Shown here: one piece after another, positions 8,292 through 16,576 of the stretch
Position numbering within the stretch: the stretch's first letter is position 1
Layout: each line of letters opens with the position of its first letter
From: an uncultured Thermoanaerobaculum sp.
GTDB lineage: Bacteria; Acidobacteriota; Thermoanaerobaculia; Thermoanaerobaculales; Thermoanaerobaculaceae
DNA length: 64,000 bases
NCBI GenBank assembly: GCA_937934115.1
Contig: CALHAH010000022.1
Location: 1 to 64,000, forward strand
Direction of reading: 5' to 3'
Position numbers and translations under genes: made by a program
The notes under the pieces: model-generated
What the model was told of the DNA's origin: nothing
Seen by the model: the letters and a program-made list of their open reading frames with translations, nothing else
Databases searched by the model: none

Positions 8292-9115
8292 GGTTTGGGA
8301 TTGCGGGGCAAGATGCGGTCCACGTTAATGCAAGAGGTAGAAACCCGAGCGATGACCGTGGGCCGCCACTTGAAGCGGTTACGACGGTAGGTGGCCAGCA
8401 CTTTGCTCACCAGCGCAGAAGGGAAACCCTGAGCGCCAAGTTCGGCCTCAGAAAGCCCTTGGTCGTGGTGGTAGTACAAGATGGGGTCGGCTTCCAGGTA
8501 ATCAAAACCCAGCTCGGCAGCATCGGTTTGCCCAGGCCAAAGGTCGGCGGTGGGGGGCTTTTTGAGGATGACCTCGGGTATTTGCAGGTACGCGCCCAAG
8601 GCAAAAACGTGAGTTTTCCATACATCGCCCAGAGGGTGCACGGAAGCCGCCTGGTCGCCAAAAAGCGTGGAGTAGCCCAGGAGGATCTCGCTCTTGTTGG
8701 CGGTACCCAACACCAAAAGGCCGTGGGCCCTGGCAGCGTCAAAGAGAGCTACCATCCGCAGGCGGGCCAAAAGGTTGCCAAAGCGCAACCGGTCGCTGGC
8801 ACAGCCTAGGGTTTGCGCTAAAAGCTGGGAAGTGGGGCCGAGATCCAAAACCTCCAAACCAACGCCCAAGCTTTTGGCCACCTCTTGCGCATGGGTCAAG
8901 CTCTCGGCACTGGAGGTTGGCCCAGGAAGAGCAAGTAAACGGAGCTTCTCCCGGCCCACGGCACGCACCGCCAGGGCCGCTGCCACGGCCGAATCAAGGC
9001 CCCCGGAAAGCCCGCACACGTAGCCGGAAAGGCCAGAGGCCCGCAGCTCCTCGGCCAAAAACCGCTGCAGCACCTCGGCCAACAGCGGGATATCAACCGC
9101 GGGTAAGCTCGTCAC
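8288..9115 (-). CDS. nadE: NAD synthetase, ammonia-ligase subunit
   Basis: A 275-residue protein of the N-type ATP pyrophosphatase family that amidates deamido-NAD. The P-loop SGGLDSAVAAALA is near residue 33, and the downstream segments GTANKSEILLGYSTLFGDQAASVHPLGDVWKT and the C-terminal KWRPTVIAR are NadE signatures. The GTG at 9115 has GGAGAG upstream and lies 23 nt inside the nitrilase gene. There is no fused glutaminase domain; the adjacent nitrilase-family gene probably supplies ammonia, giving a two-polypeptide glutamine-dependent enzyme. Confidence 0.92.
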   Translation of the reverse strand: MTSLPAVDIPLLAEVLQRFLAEELRASGLSGYVCGLSGGLDSAVAAALAVRAVGREKLRLLALPGPTSSAESLTHAQEVAKSLGVGLEVLDLGPTSQLLAQTLGCASDRLRFGNLLARLRMVALFDAARAHGLLVLGTANKSEILLGYSTLFGDQAASVHPLGDVWKTHVFALGAYLQIPEVILKKPPTADLWPGQTDAAELGFDYLEADPILYYHHDQGLSEAELGAQGFPSALVSKVLATYRRNRFKWRPTVIARVSTSCINVDRILPRNPKP

Positions 9116-9974
9116 GGTTTCTCTCCACCTCGGCTTGCCACAGCTCCCAACGTTCGGCATGGGGGATGGGGGCCAGGGTACGGTGCCGCCGGGCCATAGC
9201 CAGGTCCACCTCGCAAGCGATCACGGCGGGATCGCAGGCCGGTGCCGGTCCCCCCAGGGTTCGTCCCCGACCATCCACCGCCCAAGAACCCCCGGAAAAC
9301 AAAATGCCCTCCTCCCATCCACAGCGGTTGGCGAAGAAGGTGGGGGTCACGGTGGTAATGGCGGTGGCCCCTACGATCCAGTGCCAGCGCTTCAGGCCCT
9401 GGGGAACGTCATCCCCGGAAACCTCCGAAGGCCCTCCCGCCACCACTACCAACAGCTCTGCTCCCCGCCGCACCAGGATGCTGGCAGAGGTGGGGTGCCA
9501 GGCATCTTCGCAAACGAGAACCCCAATTTTTGCGCGGTGCCAAGGGAGCGGCGTCAACGAGCGTCCGGGGAGAAAGTAGCGGCCTTCGTCAAACATCCCG
9601 TAGGTGGGAAGGTAAAGCTTGCGATGCACACCCACGATCTGCCCGCGGTGCAAAAGCACAGCGGCGTTGGCAATACCCCCGCCCCTCTCTCGCAACGGCA
9701 ACCCCACCAAGAGAGCCACCTCCTGCGATGCCTCCCGCAAGGGTTTAAGCCTCGGGTCCTCCAGGTCCATGGCCAGCTCCAAAACCCCGTGACCCAAGAG
9801 GTACCCGGTCAGCGAAAGCTCGGGGAAAATCACCACCTCCGCTTTTGCCTTCCGGGCTTGCTCCAAGGCCCAAAAGTGAGCTTCTAAGTTGTGGGCGAGC
9901 TGACCCGGACACGTGGCAATTTGCGCCAGGGCTACGGTTACGCGTTCCCGCTGCCAGTTGCTCAACACCGTCAC
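9093..9974 (-). CDS. Nitrilase-family amidohydrolase, likely glutaminase partner of NadE
   Basis: A 293-residue carbon-nitrogen hydrolase with the Glu-Lys-Cys triad visible in FPELSLTGY (Glu), HRKLYLPTYGMFDE (Lys) and VLVCEDAWHP (Cys). These contexts match the N-terminal glutaminase domain of glutamine-dependent NAD synthetases, and the gene overlaps nadE by 23 nt. I therefore infer that it releases ammonia from glutamine for NadE. The start is chosen as the GTG at 9974, seven nt after a TACACT -10-like hexamer; a TTG at 9977 and a GTG at 9968 are alternatives. Confidence 0.85.
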   Translation of the reverse strand: MTVLSNWQRERVTVALAQIATCPGQLAHNLEAHFWALEQARKAKAEVVIFPELSLTGYLLGHGVLELAMDLEDPRLKPLREASQEVALLVGLPLRERGGGIANAAVLLHRGQIVGVHRKLYLPTYGMFDEGRYFLPGRSLTPLPWHRAKIGVLVCEDAWHPTSASILVRRGAELLVVVAGGPSEVSGDDVPQGLKRWHWIVGATAITTVTPTFFANRCGWEEGILFSGGSWAVDGRGRTLGGPAPACDPAVIACEVDLAMARRHRTLAPIPHAERWELWQAEVERNRDELTRG

Positions 9975-9981
9975 CAAAGGC

Positions 9982-9991
9982 AGTGTAGCAT
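9982..9991. promoter_or_regulatory. Overlapping divergent -10 elements of leaderless type
   Basis: On the minus strand TACACT (9987-9982) ends 7 nt before the nitrilase GTG; on the plus strand TAGCAT (9986-9991) ends 6 nt before the SurA-like GTG at 9998. The two hexamers share two base pairs, so the two promoters would compete. Neither start has room for a Shine-Dalgarno sequence, which suggests leaderless mRNAs. Confidence 0.45.
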
Positions 9992-9997
9992 GGTGCG

Positions 9998-10630
9998 GTG
10001 CGGGCTTTTGTGCTCCTGGTCGTGCTGTGGCTTTGGGTTTTCCCCTCCGGGGCAGTGGAGGTGGAGCGGGTTTTGGCGCTGGTAAACGGTGTCCCTATCC
10101 TCGCTTCGGATGTGGAGCTGGCGTCCATCGCCGGTATCGTTCCAAAACTACCCCAGGAGGATGAGGCCGGTTACCGGAAAGCCGTGCTGGAGGCCCTTAT
10201 TGCCCTGGAGCTCCGCTACCAAGATTTGGCCGAAGCCCGGCTCCAAACCCGGGTGAGCTACAACCGGGAGGCTGCTTGGCAGCGGGTTGTGGAGCAGGCG
10301 GGAGGTGAGGAAGAGCTGCGGCGCAAGCTTACACAAGCAGGCTTCAGCGAGGAGGAGGTGCGCCGCTTGGTGCAACGAGCGGCGCTGGTGGAAGCGTACG
10401 TGGCCAAGTGGTTTGCCCCCACCATGCGGGTGAGCCAGGAGGAGCTGGAGGCCTACTACCAACAGGAGTTCCTCCCGCGATGGCCACGGGACCAAGGCCC
10501 GCCGCCTTCCCTGGCGCAGGCACGCCGCCAGCTGGAAGCTTTGGTGAGGGAGAAAAAGCTTTTGGAGCAAGTGCAACGCTGGACGGAAGAGCTGGCCCGC
10601 CGTGGCGAGGTGGTGCGTTACTCCAGGTGA
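9998..10630 (+). CDS. SurA N-terminal-domain-like exported protein
   Basis: A 210-residue protein with a signal peptide (residues 1-19, hydrophobic FVLLVVLWLWVF) and the SurA-N-type opening VERVLALVNGVPILASDVE. The remainder is helical (LRRKLTQAGFSEEEVRRLVQ, MRVSQEELEAYYQQEF), as in the chaperone domain of SurA/PrsA-like periplasmic foldases. There is no parvulin peptidyl-prolyl isomerase domain, so it would be a chaperone-only member. It is divergent from the nitrilase gene and its end overlaps the convergent transglycosylase gene by 13 bp. Confidence 0.75.
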   Translation: MRAFVLLVVLWLWVFPSGAVEVERVLALVNGVPILASDVELASIAGIVPKLPQEDEAGYRKAVLEALIALELRYQDLAEARLQTRVSYNREAAWQRVVEQAGGEEELRRKLTQAGFSEEEVRRLVQRAALVEAYVAKWFAPTMRVSQEELEAYYQQEFLPRWPRDQGPPPSLAQARRQLEALVREKKLLEQVQRWTEELARRGEVVRYSR

Positions 10631-12588
10631 CGGGCCAGAAACAGGCCTTCAGTCACAGCCAAGAGGTAACCGCGGGTTTCGGCGTAGGGCACCGCCAAGG
10701 CGAACAGCGGGTGCGGGCCCAGGTCCTCCCCTAGCCACAGCGCCACCCAGCTGTCTCCGGCGTTGTAGGCAGCAGCTAAGAGCAAAGGGTCAGGTCCAAA
10801 CCTACGGGCGGAAGCCTCCAGGTGGCGGGAGGCCCACACGCTGCCGTCTATGTCCCCACTTAAAGCCTCGTGTTCCAGCATGAGCTGGGCAACCGTTGCT
10901 GGCATGAGCTGCCAAAGTCCCCGCGCCCCGGTGGGTGAAAAGGCGCGAGCGTCAAACCGGGACTCCTGGCGGGCAATGGCTATGAGCAAGGTGTGAAACG
11001 GGGAAGAAGTCTGCGGCACGATACGCGAGAAGGCTTTGGGGAGGATGTGGGGGAGCAGCTCTTCTGGCAACAGGAACGCGGGGATAGGGCCCACCTGGGC
11101 CCAAAGCCTCTCGCCCATGCGTGCGGCCGCGTGGAAGTTCCCGCTTTCGGCCAAAAAGGCCGCCGACCAAGCAAGCTCAGAGGGGGTTTTTTGCGGCAAT
11201 AGGTGGGGTAGCACCGTGGCCACTTCTCGGGAAAACCCAGCGGCCAGCATGGCTGCAAGGCCTTGGGGCAGGGCAGGGGGCGGCAGGTTTTCGGCAAAGA
11301 GCGGAGAAAAGGCGGGGTCGTGGCGCAAGGCGGCAAGCAAGGAAAGCCTTGCCGTTGCCAAACCTTGCTCTACTGCCAAAAGCGACAGCTCTTCGAGCTT
11401 TCGGGTAGGCTTGGGCGACGCCTCGGCCACGGTGACAGGGAGGGCCAGAGCTACCAGTTCCCGCAGCTTTCCCGCGTGCGGGTCGGCCACCACCTGTGCC
11501 CATAGTCTGCGGGCTTGTGCCCCTTGTCCTGCATGCCAAGCCACGAACCCCTGGCAGAGCCGCAAGGCCGGCAGCGCAAAGGTAGCAGAGGAAACCAGCT
11601 TTTGGGCAGCGGCCAGGTGCCCACGCATAAGCAAGCTGGCACAGAGACGGGGGGCAAGCTCGCGGCGAACCGTGGGCGGAGCGTGCTCCCAAGCCCAAAC
11701 CGCTGGCCAACCTTGGTCCATCCCCGCCAAAAGCAGCACCAGACCCGTCCACCCCTCCACCGCCTCCGGTCGCAGGGTCACGATTTGGCGGTAAAGCTCC
11801 TGGGCGCAGGCGCGTTGGCCTAGTTGCTCCCAAGCGCGGGCCGCAAACAGCCAACAGGTAGTCTTTTCCTCGGGGTTGGTGGTGGCAAGCTCTGCCTTTT
11901 CGAACCAAAAGATGGCTTGTTCCCAAGCTTGCAACCGGTAGGCGGTGCGCGCCCGGAGGAACGTGAGGGGGAAAGGTTCCCCTGGTTGGAAAGGAATTTT
12001 GGCGAGAAGATCGCGACTTTCTTGCCAGTAGCCGGCGGAAAAGAGGGCAAAAGCCACCAGTGCTTGGTCATCACGGGGAAGGTCTTTTTCCCGCAGGACG
12101 CGGGCTAACTCTCCGGCGAGCATATCGTTGGGCTTTTGCTCCAGAAGTTTGAGCATGCCGGCTACGTCCTGCTGCCGTTGTGCCAGGATGCCCTTGGCTT
12201 GTCTTGCCAGCGACGCTGGCAGGGAACGCCCCAGCCACGCTCTGGCCTTTGCCAGCGGCAAGGTAGCCACGGCCTGCCGGGCAACGTCTTCGGCGTGGCG
12301 ACGGACGGCCGCAGGTGCCCGTGGCGAAAGCATGGGGGCAAGGTACGGGTACGGGTCCTGCCCCAGGGCCAACGCCAGGCGCGCGCCTTCTAAGCGAAGG
12401 ATATCCGCCACGGCGCCGGCTTGGGGTATGGCTCGCTGCAGCAAAGCCAAAGCGTGCGCGTGGTGACCGGTTTTTGAGGCGGCGCGGGCAGCGGCCAGCG
12501 CTACCTCGGGGCGCAGGTGCGGGGGGCTCGGCGGCGTCGCAGGTCGCACCACCGCCGGGGGCGGTGCAGCCTCTAACCCGGGGGCCAT
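10618..12588 (-). CDS. Lytic transglycosylase, Slt70-like
   Basis: A 656-residue protein. Residues about 30-500 are an alpha-helical superhelix of TPR-like repeats, as in the U/L domains of Slt70, and the C-terminal ~140 residues are an SLT domain with the catalytic Glu in ARQESRFD, followed by SPTGARGLWQLMPATV and AAAYNAGDSWV. The enzyme would cleave peptidoglycan to 1,6-anhydromuropeptides. The N-terminus chosen is Pro/Ala-rich and lacks a clear signal peptide, odd for this enzyme, so either the start is wrong or export is unusual. It overlaps the HIT gene by 16 nt, with which it is probably co-transcribed. Confidence 0.85.
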   Translation of the reverse strand: MAPGLEAAPPPAVVRPATPPSPPHLRPEVALAAARAASKTGHHAHALALLQRAIPQAGAVADILRLEGARLALALGQDPYPYLAPMLSPRAPAAVRRHAEDVARQAVATLPLAKARAWLGRSLPASLARQAKGILAQRQQDVAGMLKLLEQKPNDMLAGELARVLREKDLPRDDQALVAFALFSAGYWQESRDLLAKIPFQPGEPFPLTFLRARTAYRLQAWEQAIFWFEKAELATTNPEEKTTCWLFAARAWEQLGQRACAQELYRQIVTLRPEAVEGWTGLVLLLAGMDQGWPAVWAWEHAPPTVRRELAPRLCASLLMRGHLAAAQKLVSSATFALPALRLCQGFVAWHAGQGAQARRLWAQVVADPHAGKLRELVALALPVTVAEASPKPTRKLEELSLLAVEQGLATARLSLLAALRHDPAFSPLFAENLPPPALPQGLAAMLAAGFSREVATVLPHLLPQKTPSELAWSAAFLAESGNFHAAARMGERLWAQVGPIPAFLLPEELLPHILPKAFSRIVPQTSSPFHTLLIAIARQESRFDARAFSPTGARGLWQLMPATVAQLMLEHEALSGDIDGSVWASRHLEASARRFGPDPLLLAAAYNAGDSWVALWLGEDLGPHPLFALAVPYAETRGYLLAVTEGLFLARHLE

Positions 12589-12914
12589 GCCATGCGACGT
12601 CCGCCCAACACGTGGAAATGGAGGTGAAACACCGACTGTCCAGCCCCCTCACCACTGTTGGTGACCACGCGAAAGGCGTGGGCAATGCCAGCCTCGCGGG
12701 CTGCCCGCTGGACCCCTAACAGCAGCCTGCCCAAAAGCTCCAGGTGCTCCCTGGAGGCTTCGGCCAGGGAGGGGATGTGCTCCTTGGGGATCACCAGGAG
12801 GTGCACGGGAGCCCGCGGGGCAATGTCGTGGAACACCATGAGGTGGTCATCCTCAAAAAGCACGCGGGCCGGTGCTTGGTGGTTGGCAATACGGCAAAAA
12901 ACGCAGTCGCTCAC
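12573..12914 (-). CDS. HIT-family nucleotide-binding hydrolase
   Basis: A 113-residue histidine-triad protein of the HinT branch. The active-site motif VFHLHFHVLGG (His-x-His-x-His) is near the C-terminus, and the N-terminal CVFCRI is the usual zinc-binding start. HinT-type proteins hydrolyse AMP-linked amides; the cellular role is poorly defined. The GTG start lies 8 nt after a minus-strand TACACT hexamer (12928-12923), so the message may be leaderless. The following transglycosylase gene overlaps its end. Confidence 0.93.
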   Translation of the reverse strand: MSDCVFCRIANHQAPARVLFEDDHLMVFHDIAPRAPVHLLVIPKEHIPSLAEASREHLELLGRLLLGVQRAAREAGIAHAFRVVTNSGEGAGQSVFHLHFHVLGGRRMAWPPG

Positions 12915-12922
12915 GGCGGGAC

Positions 12923-12928
12923 AGTGTA
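12923..12928 (-). promoter_or_regulatory. -10-like element of the HIT gene
   Basis: Minus-strand TACACT ends 8 nt before the GTG start at 12914. No Shine-Dalgarno sequence can fit between it and the start. It is the same hexamer found before the nitrilase, phosphodiesterase and ECF sigma genes. Confidence 0.4.
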
Positions 12929-13029
12929 GCTGGCGATGGGATACGCCCGCAAGGTTGCATGAAAAGCGACCCTTTTTGTCTTACACTGCGCACGGGTGCG
13001 GCGTTGCGCAGGCGGGAAAGGAGACTCGG

Positions 13030-15282
13030 GTGAGCTTTTGGCGGTGGCCGCGGGGTTTGCAAGCAGCAACCTTTGGCTTTGCCGTTCTCCTGCTCTTTGG
13101 CTGGCAACTGCGGGAGCATTTGGCCGCCGCCCATCGGCGGGTGGGTTTTGTGGCCGAAGTCAAGGACGGCCGCGTGGTGGTGGCCGACGTGACCGCCGAT
13201 GGGCCGGCGGCGAGGGCTGGTTTGAAGAGCGGGGACGTGATCCTCCGGGTCAACGGTGCACCGATACCCAGCTTGGAAGCTTACGACGCCCAAGCCCGCC
13301 AGTTCAGGCGGGGACAGCAAGCGGTGTTCTTGGTGCAGCGTCAAGACCAGGAGCTGACGCTCACGGTGCAGCCGGGCATGCGTGCCAACTGGATATCCCT
13401 GGGGCTCAACGCCCTGAGCGCGTTGGCGTACTTTTTGGTGGCGCTGGTGACCCTTTACGCTCCCGCGCAGGACCCCCGTCGCCGCCTCCTGGTCCTCTTT
13501 GCCGTGGCGGTGGCGTGGGAGTTCTCCTTGCCCTCTTTCCCCTTTGGCCCCCCAGGGCTTGACCGGGCCCGGAACGTGGCTTTCCTCCTGCTTACCGGCT
13601 GGCAAATGGCCCTCGACCTGCGGTTGGTTTCATTAATCCCGCAACGCGCCCGGTGGCTTGTCCAACGCCCTGGGATGGAGCAAGGCCTCACCGCCCTGGG
13701 CTTGGGTTTGGGCGCGGGTTTGGCTGCGCTTTACCTGCTACCGGAGCTTTTACCCGGTTTCCTTGGAATTGGCCCCACTTTTGGGAATGCAGTCTTGAAC
13801 TTCGTGGTGTTGCCGGGTTGGGCTTTGCTGGCGGTTTTCATGCTGTGGCAGCAGGCGCAGCGAGCGGCTTCCCCTTTGGGTCGGCAGCAAGCGCTTTTGG
13901 TGCTGGTGGGAACGGCACCGTGGGCGCTTTACGTGGTGATTTCCAGCACCTTTCAGCTTTTTGGGGGAAGCCTGCCCTACTGGAGCGACTACCTCCAGTC
14001 CCTTTGCCTGTTGGCCTTTCCCGTGGCGGTGTTTGTGGCCATTTACCGGTATCAGTTCTTGAACTTTGAGTTTTTGGTGCGCCGGTTTTTGCTTTATACG
14101 GCGGTGACCGGCAGCCTGGTGCTGGTGTTTTACGCACTGGTGGGCGCTGGAAGTGCCCTTTTGGCGGAGTGGATTGGCGGGGGTTTTTCGGTTTTTCTGG
14201 TTTCCGGTGCCACGCTGCTTTTGGGTTTGTTGTTTTCGCCGCTGCGCAGTTACCTGGAGAAGGTTGTTGATCAGCGTTTCTTCCCCGAGCGCTTGGCGCA
14301 AAGGCAGCAGCTGGTACAGCTGGCTTCAGAGCTTTCCACCTACGGCAAGGTCCAACCCATGGGGGCGTACCTTGTGGAGCAAATCCGTGAGGTTTTCGCT
14401 TGCCCACGAGTTACCTTGCTTTTGGTGGACAGCACGAACCAGCTCCTGGTGGCCACGGCGTCCACCACTGTGAACCTCAAAGCTGATTTCGATTCGGCCT
14501 TTCTTTTGTCTCGGGAGGATCCGGCGGTGCGAGCCATGGCGCAAGCAGGGGTCCCCACCCCCGCTTCCGAAGTAACGCCGATAAGTGGCGCCATGGCCCA
14601 GAGACTGGCGCTCTTTGGCGCTGATTTGGTCGTTCCTGTCCTCGGCCCCCGTGACCTCGTGGGTTTGCTGCTTTTGGGAGGTAAAGGGCAAAGCTGGGTT
14701 GCCGAGGAGCTGGAGCTTTTGACGTTGCTTTCGCACCACGTGGCGGTGGTCTTGGAAAACGCACGCCTCTTCGAAGCGGCCACGGTGGATAGCTTGACCG
14801 GCCTGTTACGTCGGGAAGCGGTTTTGGAACAGTTGGAGCGGGAGTGGCAGCGGGCCGTACGCTATGCCCGTCCGCTGGCGGTGGCCATGGCCGACGTGGA
14901 CTTTTTTAAACCGGTGAACGACCGTTACGGCCATTTGGTGGGGGATGCGGTGCTCAAGAGGGTGGCGTTGCTCCTCACCCAAGAGGTGCGCTCCTCCGAT
15001 ATCGTGGGCCGGTACGGGGGGGAGGAGTTTCTCCTGGTGTTCCCGGAGACCGACGAGGTGGGGGCGCGAGCGGTGGCGGAAAAGCTGCGCCAAAGGGTAG
15101 AAGAGGCGGGGAGCGTGCGTTTGGAAACCGGGGCCGTGGTGCGGGTCACGATTTCCCTGGGGGTGGCGGGTCTTGCGTGCGGGGGGGCAGCGCCTCCGGC
15201 AAGTCCTTGGGAGTTGGTGGAGCGTGCCGACAGCTGGCTTTTGCAGGCCAAGGCCGCAGGGCGCAACTGCGTCAAGCCGTAA
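13030..15282 (+). CDS. PDZ-7TM-GAF diguanylate cyclase
   Basis: A 750-residue membrane signalling protein. In order: an N-terminal helix (about 8-25), a PDZ domain (about 35-115; ADGPAARAGLKSGDVILRVNG), several membrane helices (about 120-400), a GAF-like domain (about 430-580) and a GGDEF domain with DSLTGLLRREAV, DVDFFKPVNDRYGH and the active site GGEEF near residue 662. An RSSD inhibitory site lies five residues before the active site, so product inhibition by cyclic di-GMP is expected. The GTG start has AAAGGAG upstream. The PDZ plus multi-helix sensor may read periplasmic peptides or membrane state. It ends 2 bp before the convergent murA. Confidence 0.9.
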   Translation: MSFWRWPRGLQAATFGFAVLLLFGWQLREHLAAAHRRVGFVAEVKDGRVVVADVTADGPAARAGLKSGDVILRVNGAPIPSLEAYDAQARQFRRGQQAVFLVQRQDQELTLTVQPGMRANWISLGLNALSALAYFLVALVTLYAPAQDPRRRLLVLFAVAVAWEFSLPSFPFGPPGLDRARNVAFLLLTGWQMALDLRLVSLIPQRARWLVQRPGMEQGLTALGLGLGAGLAALYLLPELLPGFLGIGPTFGNAVLNFVVLPGWALLAVFMLWQQAQRAASPLGRQQALLVLVGTAPWALYVVISSTFQLFGGSLPYWSDYLQSLCLLAFPVAVFVAIYRYQFLNFEFLVRRFLLYTAVTGSLVLVFYALVGAGSALLAEWIGGGFSVFLVSGATLLLGLLFSPLRSYLEKVVDQRFFPERLAQRQQLVQLASELSTYGKVQPMGAYLVEQIREVFACPRVTLLLVDSTNQLLVATASTTVNLKADFDSAFLLSREDPAVRAMAQAGVPTPASEVTPISGAMAQRLALFGADLVVPVLGPRDLVGLLLLGGKGQSWVAEELELLTLLSHHVAVVLENARLFEAATVDSLTGLLRREAVLEQLEREWQRAVRYARPLAVAMADVDFFKPVNDRYGHLVGDAVLKRVALLLTQEVRSSDIVGRYGGEEFLLVFPETDEVGARAVAEKLRQRVEEAGSVRLETGAVVRVTISLGVAGLACGGAAPPASPWELVERADSWLLQAKAAGRNCVKP

Positions 15283-15284
15283 GC

Positions 15285-16556
15285 TCAGAGGAAGGGCCCG
15301 GGGTTGAAACGCTCAATGCGCGCCCCCAGACTTGAGAGCTTTACCTCCATAGCCTCATACCCCCGATCCAAATGGTAAATGCGGTCCACCACCGTTTCCC
15401 CTTCGGCGACGAGGCCAGCTAAAACCAAGGCCGCCGAGGCGCGGAGGTCGGAAGCCATGACCGTGGTGCCCTGCAGCTTGCAGGGGCCACGAACCACAGC
15501 CTTATGTCCCGCGACAGCAATATCAGCTCCCAAACGCTTGAGCTCAAGGACGTGCTGAAACCGGTTTTCGAAGATGTTTTCCACGATTTCTGAAAGCCCC
15601 TCTGCCTGGGTGGCCAAGGCCATGGCTTGCGCTTGCAAGTCCGTAGGGAAACCGGGGTACTCCCTGGTGGCTAAGGCAAAACCTCGTAGCCCAGTTTCCT
15701 GTGGCGGGACCACCAGGGCTTCGGGCTCCGCTGTCACCTGGGCCCCGGCGGCCTCCAGCACCTCTAAAACCGCCGCAAGGTGCTGGGGAAGGCACCCTTC
15801 GATGCGCACGCCGTTCCCCACCATGAGGGCGGCCATGAGGTAGGTCCCGGCCTCAATGCGATCGGGAATGACCGTGTGGGCGCAGCCGGCCAGCTGATCC
15901 ACCCCTTCTACCTCGATCACTTCCGTACCCGCGCCAGAAATGCGCGCCCCCATGCGGGAGAGCATGGTGGCCAGGTCCACCACCTCCGGTTCCCGAGCAC
16001 AACCTTTAAGCACCGTGCGCCCACGGGCAAGGGTGGCGGCCATGAGCAGGTTTTCGGTGCCCGTTACCGTTACGCGGGGGAAGGTGATTTCTGCTCCAAA
16101 AAGGCCACGGGGAGCCTCAGCCACCACGTCGCCGTGCTCCAGGCGAATGTGGGCGCCGAGGCGGGCCAAAGCCGCCAAGTGGAAATCGATGGGGCGAGCG
16201 CCGATGGCACAGCCACCGGGGAGGGCGACCCGCGCCTGCCTGCGGGCAGCCAACAGCGGGCCCAAAACCAAAACCGACGCGCGCATGGTGCGCACCAGCT
16301 CGTATGGGGCATGGGTGTTGGTGGCTTGCCCCATGACCACGGTGGTGGTGCCGTTTTTATGGGCGCAGTGTTCGCCCAAAGCCCGTAGCACCTTTTCCAT
16401 AGTGAGGATATCCCGCACCCTGGGTAACCCCGAAAGCCTCACCGGCTCGCGGGTGAGGAGACTGGCGGCAAGGCAAGGCAGGGCCGCGTTTTTTGCTCCC
16501 GAAACCCTGACCGTGCCGGTAAGACGGTGGTCGCCAAAAATGCGAAACTTCTCCAC
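15285..16556 (-). CDS. murA: UDP-N-acetylglucosamine 1-carboxyvinyltransferase
   Basis: A 423-residue enzyme that transfers enolpyruvate from PEP to UDP-GlcNAc, the first committed step of peptidoglycan synthesis. The inside-out barrel motifs are present: VSGAKNAALP near residues 18-27 (Lys22, Asn23), the PGGCAIGARPID loop with the catalytic Cys116 (the fosfomycin target in other bacteria), and TDLQAQAMAL later. Length and motifs are normal. It starts with GTG only 20 bp from the divergent rnc and is convergent with the cyclase gene. Confidence 0.97.
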   Translation of the reverse strand: MEKFRIFGDHRLTGTVRVSGAKNAALPCLAASLLTREPVRLSGLPRVRDILTMEKVLRALGEHCAHKNGTTTVVMGQATNTHAPYELVRTMRASVLVLGPLLAARRQARVALPGGCAIGARPIDFHLAALARLGAHIRLEHGDVVAEAPRGLFGAEITFPRVTVTGTENLLMAATLARGRTVLKGCAREPEVVDLATMLSRMGARISGAGTEVIEVEGVDQLAGCAHTVIPDRIEAGTYLMAALMVGNGVRIEGCLPQHLAAVLEVLEAAGAQVTAEPEALVVPPQETGLRGFALATREYPGFPTDLQAQAMALATQAEGLSEIVENIFENRFQHVLELKRLGADIAVAGHKAVVRGPCKLQGTTVMASDLRASAALVLAGLVAEGETVVDRIYHLDRGYEAMEVKLSSLGARIERFNPGPFL

Positions 16557-16576
16557 GGGGAGGGAGTTTGGAGCCC

